Positions 38,182 through 46,948 of a stretch of DNA of 64,000 nucleotides are shown here, in pieces. Source of the DNA: JBMNQS01 sp050944255. GTDB taxonomy: Bacteria; Bacillota; Clostridia; Christensenellales; Maliibacteriaceae. Location of the stretch: the NCBI GenBank assembly GCA_050944255.1, contig JBMNQS010000001.1, forward strand, positions 5,273 to 69,272. The letters are read 5' to 3'. Position 1 is the stretch's first letter. Each line of letters begins with the position of its first letter. The notes beneath the pieces were generated by a model. The model did no database searches, was not told the DNA's origin, and was given only the letters and a program-made list of their open reading frames with translations. A program made the position numbers and the translations under genes.

Positions 38182-39357
38182 TTATTTTTCTTTGGCAATA
38201 TCTTCCCTGGTGGTCAGCGCGACCCGGGCCGTCAGTATTTGATCGGACTGGCTGAACCTTACGGCTTCATCCACGATCTGCGCGCCCTCGGGTATCTGCA
38301 CCAGCGCGTTCTGCCGCGCCTCGTGGGCCAGGTCCATCTTCAGCGTTTCCATATCCAGCGCTTCGGGCATCTGGAGGATTTCATAGCAGTCCTCCGTCAC
38401 AATCTGCACCGGCAGGAAAAAGCCGGGGCCCGGAATGTAGCTGGTCATGCGCTCGGTTTCCATGGTTTCAAACGGTTGGTCCGTCCACTCCGACAGCGGA
38501 ATATGGATGTTCCCCATCTGCATGAAGCGGCGCTGCACCACGTTTCCGCTGCGCATCTTGGACAATTCCGCCAGATCATAGCTGGCCTGCCCGCGGTACC
38601 ATACGTTGGCGATCACCGAACCTGCGGCGCGCACGCTGCGCTGAAGGTCCGGCCTTGCGGTGTTGGCGATCCCCTCGATCAGAAGCTGGCCCGCCTTCAC
38701 CAGTTCGCCCTCCGCCACCCGCGGCGTTCCCGACAGCGGGATGACATGCACCACGCGCCCGCCCTTTAAAGCCACGATGTCCGCCTGTCCGTGAAGGTTT
38801 AGGATATCCGGCGTCTCTGTCCTGGGGACGGCTTCCACGCGCATGCGCACGCCCTGGATGCTGACGCTCATCCACGTCATCTGCGGATAATCGATCAGCA
38901 GCCTGTCGCGCAGGGTAGCCGGATCGATGGCGCCCTTGTACGAGCCCTGCCTGGCGCCGTAGGATTCCAGCGACGCCAGAATCTCGTCGCGCACCTGGAC
39001 CGGGCAGCCCGAGACGTCGATGTCCCAGACGAACTGGCCCGCCGCGATGATGGCGGCCGCGATGAGCAATAGCCCGATGGACAGCGCCCAGCGCCGCTTC
39101 AGCGGCGACAGAAGCGCCGGCAGGCCCCGGTGCGTCACGCCGGTCACCCGGCAGAGACTCTTTTCGCACAGTTCATCGATCCTTTTGGCATGGCGCCCTC
39201 TCGTGGCGAAGGTGATCTGCCTTCTGCCGCCGCGGACCACGTGCCATACTTTCGGTCCCTCCAGCGCCAGAAGATTGATGAATTTTTCAAGCTGCGGGCC
39301 CTCTACGCAAATCATAACATATCCGCCGAAAAATCGCCACAACTCCGTCCATTTCAT
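38182..39357 (-). CDS. yqfD: Sporulation protein YqfD
   Basis: A 391-residue YqfD family membrane protein required for sporulation. The N-terminus (MKWTELWRFFGGYVMICVEG) and the following LEKFINLLALEGPKVW segment are characteristic. A single strong transmembrane helix (WALSIGLLLIAAAIIAAGQFVW, near residue 92) precedes a large extracytoplasmic domain with VWDIDVSG and a long beta-rich region. It starts four bases after yqfC. In Bacillus these genes are under mother-cell sigma-E; no clear sigma-E promoter could be fixed here. It indicates an endospore former. Confidence 0.93.
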   Translation of the reverse strand: MKWTELWRFFGGYVMICVEGPQLEKFINLLALEGPKVWHVVRGGRRQITFATRGRHAKRIDELCEKSLCRVTGVTHRGLPALLSPLKRRWALSIGLLLIAAAIIAAGQFVWDIDVSGCPVQVRDEILASLESYGARQGSYKGAIDPATLRDRLLIDYPQMTWMSVSIQGVRMRVEAVPRTETPDILNLHGQADIVALKGGRVVHVIPLSGTPRVAEGELVKAGQLLIEGIANTARPDLQRSVRAAGSVIANVWYRGQASYDLAELSKMRSGNVVQRRFMQMGNIHIPLSEWTDQPFETMETERMTSYIPGPGFFLPVQIVTEDCYEILQMPEALDMETLKMDLAHEARQNALVQIPEGAQIVDEAVRFSQSDQILTARVALTTREDIAKEK

Positions 39358-39361
39358 AGGC

Positions 39362-39670
39362 CTATCTCCTCACGCGGCCCTGGTACTCCAGGCCGTGGAT
39401 CTGCCCTTTGATCACCATGGCGTCGGCTTCAAGGTCCTCCACCCGCATATTTTCGCCGTGGATGATGATAATGCCGCTTGCCGTGGACAGCCGGATGGTG
39501 TATTCGCCGTAAGACAGAATGCCCCTGTGGGCCTCCACCTTCAAAAAGCGGGTGCCCATCAGCGTAAAGCGCGGCAAATCGCCCATCATATCCGGCGGCA
39601 TCTCGAAAAATTCCACCCAGCTACGCTCTTTGATTTTCTCTTTTTTGGGCGTCTTGGCTCTGCCCTTCAT
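39362..39670 (-). CDS. yqfC: Sporulation protein YqfC
   Basis: A 102-residue YabP/YqfC family protein expressed during sporulation. The C-terminal half shows the family pattern EAHRGILSYGEYTIRLSTASGIIIIHGENM and ends in LEYQGRVRR. The ATG at 39670 has a strong GGGAGGGAA site; upstream alternatives are less good. It lies immediately upstream of yqfD, as in other spore formers. Confidence 0.9.
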   Translation of the reverse strand: MKGRAKTPKKEKIKERSWVEFFEMPPDMMGDLPRFTLMGTRFLKVEAHRGILSYGEYTIRLSTASGIIIIHGENMRVEDLEADAMVIKGQIHGLEYQGRVRR

Positions 39671-39901
39671 AATTCCCTCCCAAGACCGCATGACGCTGAA
39701 CATCCTTCTACATATAGATCGTATGTGCGGCCGGAGGGAAAAAGAAGCGTCGCTCTCCTATGCATCATGGTTCCCTTAATATGGAAGGCTCATGCAAAGA
39801 GACCGGGATAAAAAGAGCGCAAAGACAAAATCCGGCGACAAAGCGCCGGCACCATCAAAAATCCTCATAAATTCTCGGGATGCGGAAAAACGTGCAATCC
39901 G

Positions 39902-39951
39902 AAAAAAGCCGCCGCTTTGCGGCAGCAAAAAACCGGCGCGAAGGCGCCGGT
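39902..39951 (-). terminator. Two tandem terminators downstream of rpsU
   Basis: ACCGGCGCC/CGCGCCGGT followed by six T residues (39926-39951), then GCCGC/GCGGC followed by TTTTTT (39902-39923), both on the minus strand. The remaining stretch 39671-39901 upstream of yqfC contains only short palindromes. Confidence 0.85.
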
Positions 39952-39974
39952 CTTAAAAAGCTATATGAATGCCC

Positions 39975-40154
39975 TCAATACTTGCGTTTACGGGCAGCTT
40001 CTGCTTTTTTCTTACGTTTCACGCTGGGCTTTTCGTAGTGTTCTCTGCGACGAATCTCCTGCATGACACCAGCACGGGCGCATTTACGCTTAAAGCGCTT
40101 AAGTGCACTTTCCAAGGACTCGTTTTCTCCAACACGGATTTCAGACATGCTCAT
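39975..40154 (-). CDS. rpsU: 30S ribosomal protein S21
   Basis: A 59-residue basic ribosomal protein. The sequence [20 protein letters not shown] and the Lys/Arg-rich C-terminus [19 protein letters not shown] are diagnostic. The ATG at 40154 is five bases from GAGGGGG; a second in-frame ATG lies two codons later and is also usable. It has its own strong promoter and double terminator, so it is an independent transcription unit. Confidence 0.96.
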   Translation of the reverse strand: MSMSEIRVGENESLESALKRFKRKCARAGVMQEIRRREHYEKPSVKRKKKAEAARKRKY

Positions 40155-40215
40155 ACACCCCCTCTGGTTTATTGCTGTCATCTTCCGATAAACAGTGTGC
40201 GCAACACACCATGAC

Positions 40216-40245
40216 ATTATAGCGCAGGAGTTTTGATCCTGTCAA
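40216..40245 (-). promoter_or_regulatory. Strong sigma-A promoter of rpsU
   Basis: Consensus TTGACA (40240-40245), 18-base spacer and TATAAT (40216-40221) on the minus strand. Confidence 0.88.
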
Positions 40246-40295
40246 GCGGATGTGCGCAACCTTTGTTACGCTTGCGTGAATTTTGTCGATAAGGG

Positions 40296-40640
40296 CTATC
40301 CCATCCTGCCGGAGAGCTTTTCTCCCCCCAGAATATGCATATGCAGATGACCCACCGTTTGGGCACCGTCCGCTCCGGTATTGATCACCAGGCGGAACCC
40401 GGAGGCGTCGATGCCCTTCTTCACCGCCACGCCATTGGCCGTCAGCAGCATGTGGCCCAAAAGCGTCCGGTCCTCATCCTGCGCCTGAAGCACCGAAGGC
40501 ATATGCTTTTTGGGGATCACCAGAAGATGGTGCTTCGCCTGGGGATTGATATCGTGAATCACCACCACCTGATCGTCCTCATAGGCTTTGGTCGCCGGGA
40601 TATCCCCGGCGATGATCTTGCAGAAAATACAATCTTGCAT
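40296..40640 (-). CDS. HIT family nucleotide hydrolase (HinT-like)
   Basis: A 114-residue purine nucleoside phosphoramidase-type HIT protein. The N-terminus CIFCKIIAGDIPATKAYEDD and the histidine triad in VGHLHMHILGG near residue 100 are unmistakable. The family hydrolyses adenosine 5'-phosphoramidates such as aminoacyl-AMP by-products. It follows mtaB by 12 bases with an AGGAGGAG site and shares its transcript. The C-terminus lacks the extra helix of some members but the triad is complete. Confidence 0.93.
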   Translation of the reverse strand: MQDCIFCKIIAGDIPATKAYEDDQVVVIHDINPQAKHHLLVIPKKHMPSVLQAQDEDRTLLGHMLLTANGVAVKKGIDASGFRLVINTGADGAQTVGHLHMHILGGEKLSGRMG

Positions 40641-40652
40641 CCCGATCTCCTC

Positions 40653-42008
40653 CTATTGTTTTATGCCCAGCAAATATTTTCCGTCCCATCCGTCGATGCG
40701 GCAGGAAACAAGGCTCCCCCGCTCGTGTTGTCCGGGAATCTTCACCTGATAATCGTGCTGCGTGCGCCCGAAGGCAAAACCGTCCCGGCTGCGCTCCACC
40801 AGAACCGGCTCCACGCCGCCCATCCGGCGCCCGGCGTCCTCCTCGGTCATGGCTTGCCCCACGGCAATCAATGCTCTGGCGCGCGCCTCCCGGATGGCAG
40901 CGGGCACCTGATCGCGCATCTTTTCCGCCGGCGTGCCCTCCCGCTGCGAGTAGGGAAAGACGTGAAGGCGCGTAAAGCCGATCTTTCGCACAAAGCGGAG
41001 CGTCTGGGAAAATTCTTCTTCGGTTTCCCCCGGAAACCCGGTCATCACGTCGGTGGATACCGCCGCGTCGGGCCAGATTGCCCGCAGGCGGCCGATATGT
41101 TCTTCGTACTGCGCCGGCGTGTAGCGGCGGCCCATGCGTTTTAAAACTCCCGCCGAACCCGACTGCATGGATACGTGCATATGACGGCACACCGCCCGAA
41201 GCGACGCGATCTGCGCCAGGAACGGTTCGTTCAGCAGCTCCGGGTCCACCGAGCCCATGCGGATGCGCACGATGCCGCAGGTGTCGTTGAGTTCTTTAAG
41301 CAGCCGCGCCAGGCGCTGGCCCACAAAATCCTGATCGCCCAAATCCATGCCGTAGCTGGCCAGGTGAATGCCGGTGAGGATGATTTCCGGAACGCCCGCC
41401 TCGGCCAGGCGCCGGGCCTCCTCGATGCAGTCGTCCATGGAGCGGCTCCTGACGGGGCCGCGCACCGACGGGATGATGCAGTAGGTGCAGCATTTGTCGC
41501 AGCCTTCCTGAATCTTCATCACCGAGCGGGTCCTGCCCGCCATATGGTGGATGGACAGCGGCTCAAAGGCCGCATCTTCGGTCAAATCGGCGACAAACGA
41601 CCGCCTGTGGGCGGCGCTTTCAAGGGCGTCCCTGGTCCACCGCACCGCACTGGCGCGCCTCTCGGTGCCGATGACCAGCCCCACGCCATCGATTTCAAGC
41701 GCCCGCTCCCCCAGGCGCTGCGCGAAGCATCCGGTCACCACGATCAGCGCCTGCGGATTCTTCCGGTGGGCGCGTGCGATCATCTGCCGGGACTTCTGAT
41801 CGCTGGTGGCGGTGACGGTGCAGGTGTTCACCACATACACGTCGGCGGCGGCCTTGAAACCGACTTCCTCAAAGCCTGCCTCCAAAAATCGCTCCCTCAT
41901 GGCCTGGGTGTCATACTGGTTGACGCGGCAGCCAAGGGTCGTAAAGGCGATGCGGGGATTTTTCGCACCGGGCGCGGGATTTATTTGATTGTTCGTATCA
42001 GCTTGCAT
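40653..42008 (-). CDS. mtaB: tRNA t6A37 methylthiotransferase MtaB
   Basis: A 451-residue radical-SAM methylthiotransferase that turns t6A37 into ms2t6A37 in tRNAs reading ANN codons. The N-terminal UPF0004 domain has AFTTLGCRVNQYDTQAMRERF and CTVTATSDQKSRQMIARA; the radical-SAM motif is CDKCCTYCIIPSVRGPVRSR (CxxxCxxC) near residue 170; a TRAM domain is at the C-terminus (VLVERSRDGFAFGRTQHDYQ). The first ATG with an AAAGGC site is used. It is cotranscribed with the DivIVA-like gene and hinT. Confidence 0.94.
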   Translation of the reverse strand: MQADTNNQINPAPGAKNPRIAFTTLGCRVNQYDTQAMRERFLEAGFEEVGFKAAADVYVVNTCTVTATSDQKSRQMIARAHRKNPQALIVVTGCFAQRLGERALEIDGVGLVIGTERRASAVRWTRDALESAAHRRSFVADLTEDAAFEPLSIHHMAGRTRSVMKIQEGCDKCCTYCIIPSVRGPVRSRSMDDCIEEARRLAEAGVPEIILTGIHLASYGMDLGDQDFVGQRLARLLKELNDTCGIVRIRMGSVDPELLNEPFLAQIASLRAVCRHMHVSMQSGSAGVLKRMGRRYTPAQYEEHIGRLRAIWPDAAVSTDVMTGFPGETEEEFSQTLRFVRKIGFTRLHVFPYSQREGTPAEKMRDQVPAAIREARARALIAVGQAMTEEDAGRRMGGVEPVLVERSRDGFAFGRTQHDYQVKIPGQHERGSLVSCRIDGWDGKYLLGIKQ

Positions 42009-42034
42009 GTCTGCCTTTATATAAGGGGCGGCCG

Positions 42035-42844
42035 TCAGCCGCTCTCATTTTCACTGTTCTCGCCGGCATTTTCATCATCGGTATCGGCGCTTTCATCGTC
42101 GGTGCCTTCAAGCAGGCCCAACTCCCGGCACAGGGCCTCCAGCCGCTTTTTTTCATCCTGGGAAATGGCGGCGGATTCGCCGCTTTCCTCCGGCGGTGCA
42201 GGCTCGCCGTCCAGTTGCCGCAGAGCATCCTCTTCATCGCTTACGATGACCTGATCGGGAAGGCCTTCGCCGCTTTGCAGCTTGTGCAGCTTCCAGTAAA
42301 GTTTCTGCATGTCCTCGTCCACGGCGGGCTTTACGCCGCCGGGAGGGATCTGCGGTTCGGGCAGGCTTTTATCCGGCACGCGCGCGGGCTCATCCGCGCC
42401 GGCCTTCAGGACGCTTTGCACCGGCTCGCCGGACAGGCGGATGGTGTCCAGTAGCTGCGTTCTGAAGCCCTGCAGCAGTTCCACCACCGCGCGGTCCAGT
42501 TCAAGCAGCTTCCCGCGGTTGGCGTCGATCTGCTGCTGCCACTGGGCCGTCTGCTGCTGAAGGCGCGCGATGACCTTCTCATAGTCCTCATCGGCCTGCT
42601 GCTGCAATTGCACCGCATGGCTCTGGGCCTGTACCAGCGCGCCGGTGATGTAGCGCTCCTGCTCACGGTATTTGTCGATGGCCTCCTGCTGCCGCTGCGT
42701 TTTCTCGCGCAGCTCTTGCAGTTCTTTTTGCTGCGCTTCAAAGGCCTCGCGCTGCCCGTCCAGATTTTTTTGAAGCTCTGAAACGTGAGCATCCACCTCG
42801 GCCTGACTGTATCCGAAAAGCCATTTCCGAAAGCCCCCCGCCAT
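42035..42844 (-). CDS. DivIVA-like coiled-coil protein
   Basis: A 269-residue protein with a DivIVA/GpsB-type N-terminus (KWLFGYSQAEVDAHVSELQ, compare the usual GYDxxEVDxFL) and a long coiled coil, residues 20-130, rich in Gln, Glu and Leu. Residues 150-269 are acidic and disordered, ending in TDDESADTDDENAGENSENE. It may act in polar or septal organisation, as DivIVA relatives do, but the coiled coil is not full length and the assignment is tentative. It starts one base after pncB ends. Confidence 0.65.
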   Translation of the reverse strand: MAGGFRKWLFGYSQAEVDAHVSELQKNLDGQREAFEAQQKELQELREKTQRQQEAIDKYREQERYITGALVQAQSHAVQLQQQADEDYEKVIARLQQQTAQWQQQIDANRGKLLELDRAVVELLQGFRTQLLDTIRLSGEPVQSVLKAGADEPARVPDKSLPEPQIPPGGVKPAVDEDMQKLYWKLHKLQSGEGLPDQVIVSDEEDALRQLDGEPAPPEESGESAAISQDEKKRLEALCRELGLLEGTDDESADTDDENAGENSENESG

Positions 42845-42845
42845 A

Positions 42846-44288
42846 TCAGAGCCCCCGCTTTCCTTCAGATTTAAGAAGCGCCTGCTTTAAGTCGTAGAGC
42901 TTGTGCGACAAATCCACCTTGTAGACGTGGGGATTGTTGATGCGCAGATACTCATCCCACAGGCTCTTCATCTGCTGTTTATGGTAGGCCTGGATTTCCG
43001 TGACGGACTTGGAGCGGTGGATGCGCCGGCCGCCTATATAGACCGGCTCCAGAAGCTCTTTGGCCGTGAAGTCCTCCACGTACATTTCCTTCCAGGTGTT
43101 GACCGGATCGAAAAGATGCAGCGGCTTCGTCTCGTCGATCACCTCATCCTCCAGCGTGATCAAATCGGCCAGCGCCGCGCCGGTGGCCTTGTCGTAAATG
43201 CGGAACACCTTTTTATACCCGGGGTTGGTAACCTTCTCCGGGTTCTCCGACACTTTAATTTTGGGAACGACTTTCCCGTCCACCACCTCGGCGGAGAGCT
43301 TGTACACGCCGCCTAAGGCCGGTATATTTTCGCTGGTAATCAGCTTGGTGCCCACGCCCCAGCTGTCGATGGCCGCCCCCTGGGCGCGAAGGTCCCAGAT
43401 CACCGTCTCGTCCAGATCGCCCGAGGCGCATATCTGCGCGTTTGGAAAGCCCGCGTCGTCCATCATCAGCCTGGCCTGCTTGCTCAGGTAGGCCAGGTCC
43501 CCGGAGTCCAGGCGGATGCCCACCGGCTCGTAGCCCTTTTCCCGCAGTTCCCTAAAGACGGTGATGGCGTTGGGCACGCCGCTTTTAAGCGTGTTGTACG
43601 TGTCCACCAAAAGCATGCAGGCGTCCGGAAACACCTGTGCGTAAGCGCGGAACGCCGACAGTTCATCGGGAAAGCTCATCACCCAGCTGTGGGCGTGGGT
43701 GCCCTTCACCGGCACGTCGAACAGCTCCCCGGCCATCACGTTGCTGGTGGCGGCGCAGCCGCCGATCATGGCGGCTCTGGCCCCGTAAAGCCCGGCATCG
43801 GGTCCCTGGGCCCGCCGCAGCCCAAACTCCAGTATGGCGCCGCCTCCGGCGGCATAGACCACGCGGCTGGCCTTGGTGGCAATCAGCGTCTGGTGATTGA
43901 TGATGTTCAGCAGCGTCGTCTCAATCAGCTGCGCCTCCATCATGGGCGCCCGCACGCGCACCAGCGGCTCGCCGGGAAATACCGGCGTGCCCTCGGGCAC
44001 CGCGTACATTTCGCCGGTAAAGCGCAGCGTTTCAAGCGCCTCCAAAAAGTCTTCGTCAAATATGCCCAGGCTGCCAAGGTAAGCGATATCCTCCCGGCTG
44101 AAGCGAATATTGTCGATATATTCCACCACCTGCTCCAGGCCGGCCATGATGGCATAGATCACCGGCACGTCGGTGCGCTTTCTGAAAAACAGGTCGAAAA
44201 TGCCCTCGTTTTGCCGCATGCCGCTGCGCCAATAGCCCTGCATCATGGTCAATTGGTAAAGGTCAGTCAGCATGGTCAGATTTTTCAA
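42846..44288 (-). CDS. pncB: Nicotinate phosphoribosyltransferase
   Basis: A 480-residue NAD-salvage enzyme that makes nicotinate mononucleotide from nicotinate and PRPP. Family features are LTDLYQLTMMQGYW at the start, FDLFFRKRTD, EFGLRRAQGPDAG near residue 155, GTHAHSWVMSF near residue 193 (the autophosphorylated His region), and GIRLDSGDLAYLSKQAR near residue 257, then GVGTKLITSE. The start is a TTG at 44288, eight bases after AAGGGG. It is the first gene of the pncB-divIVA-like-mtaB-hinT group. Confidence 0.95.
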   Translation of the reverse strand: MKNLTMLTDLYQLTMMQGYWRSGMRQNEGIFDLFFRKRTDVPVIYAIMAGLEQVVEYIDNIRFSREDIAYLGSLGIFDEDFLEALETLRFTGEMYAVPEGTPVFPGEPLVRVRAPMMEAQLIETTLLNIINHQTLIATKASRVVYAAGGGAILEFGLRRAQGPDAGLYGARAAMIGGCAATSNVMAGELFDVPVKGTHAHSWVMSFPDELSAFRAYAQVFPDACMLLVDTYNTLKSGVPNAITVFRELREKGYEPVGIRLDSGDLAYLSKQARLMMDDAGFPNAQICASGDLDETVIWDLRAQGAAIDSWGVGTKLITSENIPALGGVYKLSAEVVDGKVVPKIKVSENPEKVTNPGYKKVFRIYDKATGAALADLITLEDEVIDETKPLHLFDPVNTWKEMYVEDFTAKELLEPVYIGGRRIHRSKSVTEIQAYHKQQMKSLWDEYLRINNPHVYKVDLSHKLYDLKQALLKSEGKRGL

Positions 44289-44330
44289 AACATGTCCCCT
44301 TCTTTCGCGTATTCATCTTCGTCAGACATC

Positions 44331-44336
44331 ATTATA
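44331..44336 (-). promoter_or_regulatory. Extended -10 promoter of pncB
   Basis: TGA-TATAAT on the minus strand, an extended -10, about 43 bases upstream of the pncB start; the -35 is weak. Confidence 0.55.
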
Positions 44337-44396
44337 TCAAAAAGTTACCCACGGCGATACGATTTTATCATTTTATCGGGTTTTCAAATATAAAGA

Positions 44397-44461
44397 GGCC
44401 GCCGGAAAGCGGCCTTCTACCCTGTCCGCGCAAATTAAAACGAGGGGGCCTCGGCCCCCTC
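44397..44461 (-). terminator. Two tandem terminators downstream of lgt
   Basis: GAGGGGGCC/GGCCCCCTC (44442-44461) followed by GTTTTAATTT, then GGCCGC/GCGGCC (44401-44424 region) followed by TCTTTATATTT, both on the minus strand. Confidence 0.75.
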
Positions 44462-44535
44462 ATAACCCTAAAGGGATTTTTAAATAGTCCTGCGGCCGCC
44501 AACAAACAGGCTCAGATCACCAGCATGCGCACGCA

Positions 44536-45543
44536 TTACTGGAAGGAATCCTCGTCCGCTTCCTGCCTTTCGGCCAGCCTCGCCTCGTAAAACTCGGCTA
44601 TGCTGGGGGGCGAGGCGGGCACATCTTCCTCCAAAAGCCCTTCCGGCTCCAGAAACAGATTGCGCTCGCCGGAGGAGGGCATATCCAGGATCGATTCATC
44701 CAGCGCCGTATCCGGTTCAATCGGTCTGCGCGACCGGACGATCAGAATCACCACCGACGCCGCGGCCACAACAAGGCTCAGGAGCGTGGATACGGGCAAT
44801 TGCGCCAGGGTGGCCTCCCCCCTTGCCAGGAGTTCAAAATACGAAAGCCCGCCGGGGATCGGCGCAATGGTCAGGCTGTCGGTGCGAAGGATTTCAACGA
44901 AGGCCCGCTCAAAGCCGTACAGGGCAAAGTACGACAGCACAATTGTGCCGCGGCGTTTGGCGCGCTTGCGCACAAAGAACCAGATGAAAAGAAATACGAT
45001 GACACACCACAGCGACTCATAAAAGAATGTGGCCAGATGCCAGTCGATCATGCCGTTTTGGATGGGGACCGCAAAGGGAAACCACTGCCATTTGGGATTA
45101 TGAATGGCAAACCCGTAGGCTTCCTGGTTGAAAAAATTGCCCCAGCGGCCTATGGCCTGTCCAAGCACCACCGCAGGCGCGAAAATATCCAGGATCTGCA
45201 GAAAGGAAACCTTCTTGACCCTGGAATAGACCCAAATGACGATGATCGCCGCGATGATCGCTCCGTAAATGGCCAGGCCGCCTGTGCGCGGATTGAAGAT
45301 GGACCAGAAATTACCCTTGAAAATATCCCACTGAAAGACCACGTAGTAGAAACGTGCGCCGACGATGGCCGCAGGAATTACGATCAGGCAGATATCCAGC
45401 ACGCTTTCCTGATTATAATCGATGCGCCCGGCCTCCCGCATGGCGACCCAAATACCCACCACCACCGCCGCCGCAATGATGATGCCATACCAGTAGATGT
45501 CAATACCAAACAACGTAAAAGCAACCGGATCGGGTAAAAGCAT
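44536..45543 (-). CDS. lgt: Prolipoprotein diacylglyceryl transferase Lgt
   Basis: A 335-residue membrane enzyme that attaches diacylglycerol to the lipobox Cys of lipoproteins. Seven hydrophobic segments are visible; the signature GRWGNFFNQEAYG lies near residue 135, preceded by the GGLAIYGAIIAAI segment and followed by FALYGFERAFVEILR. The C-terminus has a 60-residue acidic cytoplasmic tail. The ATG at 45543 was chosen over an upstream TTG. It serves the several lipoproteins in this window. Its consensus promoter lies at 45597-45626, immediately beside a tandem repeat. Confidence 0.95.
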   Translation of the reverse strand: MLLPDPVAFTLFGIDIYWYGIIIAAAVVVGIWVAMREAGRIDYNQESVLDICLIVIPAAIVGARFYYVVFQWDIFKGNFWSIFNPRTGGLAIYGAIIAAIIVIWVYSRVKKVSFLQILDIFAPAVVLGQAIGRWGNFFNQEAYGFAIHNPKWQWFPFAVPIQNGMIDWHLATFFYESLWCVIVFLFIWFFVRKRAKRRGTIVLSYFALYGFERAFVEILRTDSLTIAPIPGGLSYFELLARGEATLAQLPVSTLLSLVVAAASVVILIVRSRRPIEPDTALDESILDMPSSGERNLFLEPEGLLEEDVPASPPSIAEFYEARLAERQEADEDSFQ

Positions 45544-45596
45544 GATAAACCACCCTTTCAAGGCCGTGGAGCCTAAAAATGTTTGACTTTGCTTTG

Positions 45597-45626
45597 ATTA
45601 TAGGCGTCGGCGGAAATATTTGTCAA
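45597..45626 (-). promoter_or_regulatory. Sigma-A promoter of lgt
   Basis: TTGACA (45621-45626), 18-base spacer, TATAAT (45597-45602) on the minus strand. The tandem-repeat leader hairpin begins two bases upstream of the -35 element. Confidence 0.8.
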
Positions 45627-45627
45627 G

Positions 45628-45915
45628 CTGTCCGGCAGGCCGGACAGCCAATATCGCGCGCCGTATTTTATGGTTTTAGGCATACTTGGCCCGCGCCGGG
45701 TAAACGAGCGATGCCCGCGCACATTTTCCGAAAGGCCGAACGGCCGATACCGCGCACCATATTTTGTGGTTTAGGCATACTTGCCCCATGCCTGGCAAAC
45801 GGGCGATGCCGCTCATATTTTCCGGCAGGCCGAACCACCCCTATCGCGCGCCGCACTTTGTGGTTTTAGATACGCTTTGCCCATGCCAAACGAGCGATGC
45901 CGTTCATGCTTTTTC
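45628..45915. repeat. Tandem repeat array C: three units of about 95 bp
   Basis: Three similar units run 45631-45727, 45728-45821 and 45822-45915. Each starts near CCGGCAGGCCG, continues through a TATCGCGCGCC-type stretch, a TTGTGGTTTTAG-type stretch and a GGCATACTTG-like part, and ends with GAGCGATGCCG and CATNTTTT. The array begins with a perfect GTCCGG/CCGGAC hairpin (45628-45647) and shares a 20-base identical stretch with the leader of array D at 54816. No start codon or ribosome site supports a protein. Function unknown; the position suggests insulation of lgt from the gene upstream. Confidence 0.8.
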
Positions 45916-45936
45916 GGCAAAACCCTGAAAATGGTA

Positions 45937-45963
45937 ACAACGGGCGCTTCAGCGCCCGTTGTC
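45937..45963. terminator. Strong hairpin downstream of the YhcN-like gene
   Basis: A perfect 12-bp palindromic stem of ACAACGGGCGCT type with a 2-base loop. It is a candidate terminator for the spore lipoprotein gene at 46048, though the following T-run is short. Confidence 0.5.
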
Positions 45964-46047
45964 TTTGCCTCTGGGTTTTGGGGACAAGGCCCTGCGAAAT
46001 AAAAACCATTTCCACAAATCGTCCGCATCCCGATTTTTCATATGATA

Positions 46048-46680
46048 CTAGAAAGACTGTTCCCGCTGGACCAGATCGTTGAACTTCTTGACCACCGTGG
46101 CGCCGTTATTGCCGCGCCGCACGCTGGAGATAATGCTCTGAAGCTGCTCCAAATGTTCCGAATCCGTTACGATGGAAACGGTGCCCAGCGTCGGATCGAG
46201 CACCTCTACCTGGTCCTGGATTTCCCGCAGCAGTTTGCCCTCGGGATCAACGACGTATTCATCCATCTGCAGGCCCACAACGGCTTTGCCGCCCATCAAA
46301 ATAACGTCGGCGCGTTTTACGCCTTCACGCTGCACCAGTTCATTGGAAATCATCTGCGCGCGCCAGGAAAGGCTGTCATAGCTGTAGGGATAGTTGGTAA
46401 TGCCCGATGGGTCCACGCGGGCCTCGTCGGGCATCTTTTCTCCCGATGCGCCCGAATCCGTCTCCTGAGGCGCCTGCTCGGTAATCGGGCTTGTGTCCGG
46501 ATCGACCGTGTTCTGCGGGCTGTAGGTGGGAGAATCCATGGGAGAAAGCGTGGGCGTGGGGCTGGGAGCGGTATCCCGCCTGCGGCAGGCCGCAAACGTC
46601 AGAACAAGCACCACCAAAAGTACCATCGACAGTATGCTTACAATATTGTTCTTTCGTTTCATCGCATCTTTTGTTCTCAA
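46048..46680 (-). CDS. YhcN/YlaJ-family spore lipoprotein
   Basis: A 210-residue lipoprotein of the Spore_YhcN_YlaJ family, found in the spore envelope and often linked to germination or cortex function. The lipobox is FAAC near residue 32, followed by a Pro/Ser/Thr-rich linker. The domain has RAQMISNELVQREGVKRADVILMGGKAVVGLQ and TDSEHLEQLQSIISSVRRG, which match the family pattern. The TTG at 46680 was chosen because a perfect AGGAGG site lies eight bases upstream; the first ATG is 18 bases further in. It supports the spore-former assignment. Confidence 0.85.
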   Translation of the reverse strand: MRTKDAMKRKNNIVSILSMVLLVVLVLTFAACRRRDTAPSPTPTLSPMDSPTYSPQNTVDPDTSPITEQAPQETDSGASGEKMPDEARVDPSGITNYPYSYDSLSWRAQMISNELVQREGVKRADVILMGGKAVVGLQMDEYVVDPEGKLLREIQDQVEVLDPTLGTVSIVTDSEHLEQLQSIISSVRRGNNGATVVKKFNDLVQREQSF

Positions 46681-46848
46681 ATCAATCGCCTCCTGTAAAT
46701 CTATTGTGTTTCCAAAAAGAAAAAACTATCACATTTTTGGAAAAACAATCTTGGAAAGAAATTCCACTATACAATATACAGAATGTCCCTTTTTTGCGAC
46801 TGTTAACCAAAGAGTGAAAATAAACCGTGAACACTCGGCGCGAAAGTT

Positions 46849-46877
46849 TTGTCTTTTGGGGTCGATTGTTGTATAAT
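46849..46877 (+). promoter_or_regulatory. Sigma-A promoter of the PrcB-like lipoprotein gene
   Basis: TTGTCT (46849-46854), 17-base spacer, TATAAT (46872-46877) on the plus strand, 72 bases before the start codon. Confidence 0.65.
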
Positions 46878-46948
46878 GGCAATACTCAAAGATATGTGCG
46901 ATAAGATCCATGGCCTGTTAAATCTGTAGCTAAGAGAGGACATCCCCT

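Noticed and set aside
45628..45915. CRISPR array
   Set aside because: Units are 94-97 bp with no short identical repeat and variable spacer structure and no cas genes; the same holds for array D.
45579..46082. Several short frames across tandem array C
   Set aside because: They exist because of the repeats, have no ribosome sites and do not extend beyond the array.
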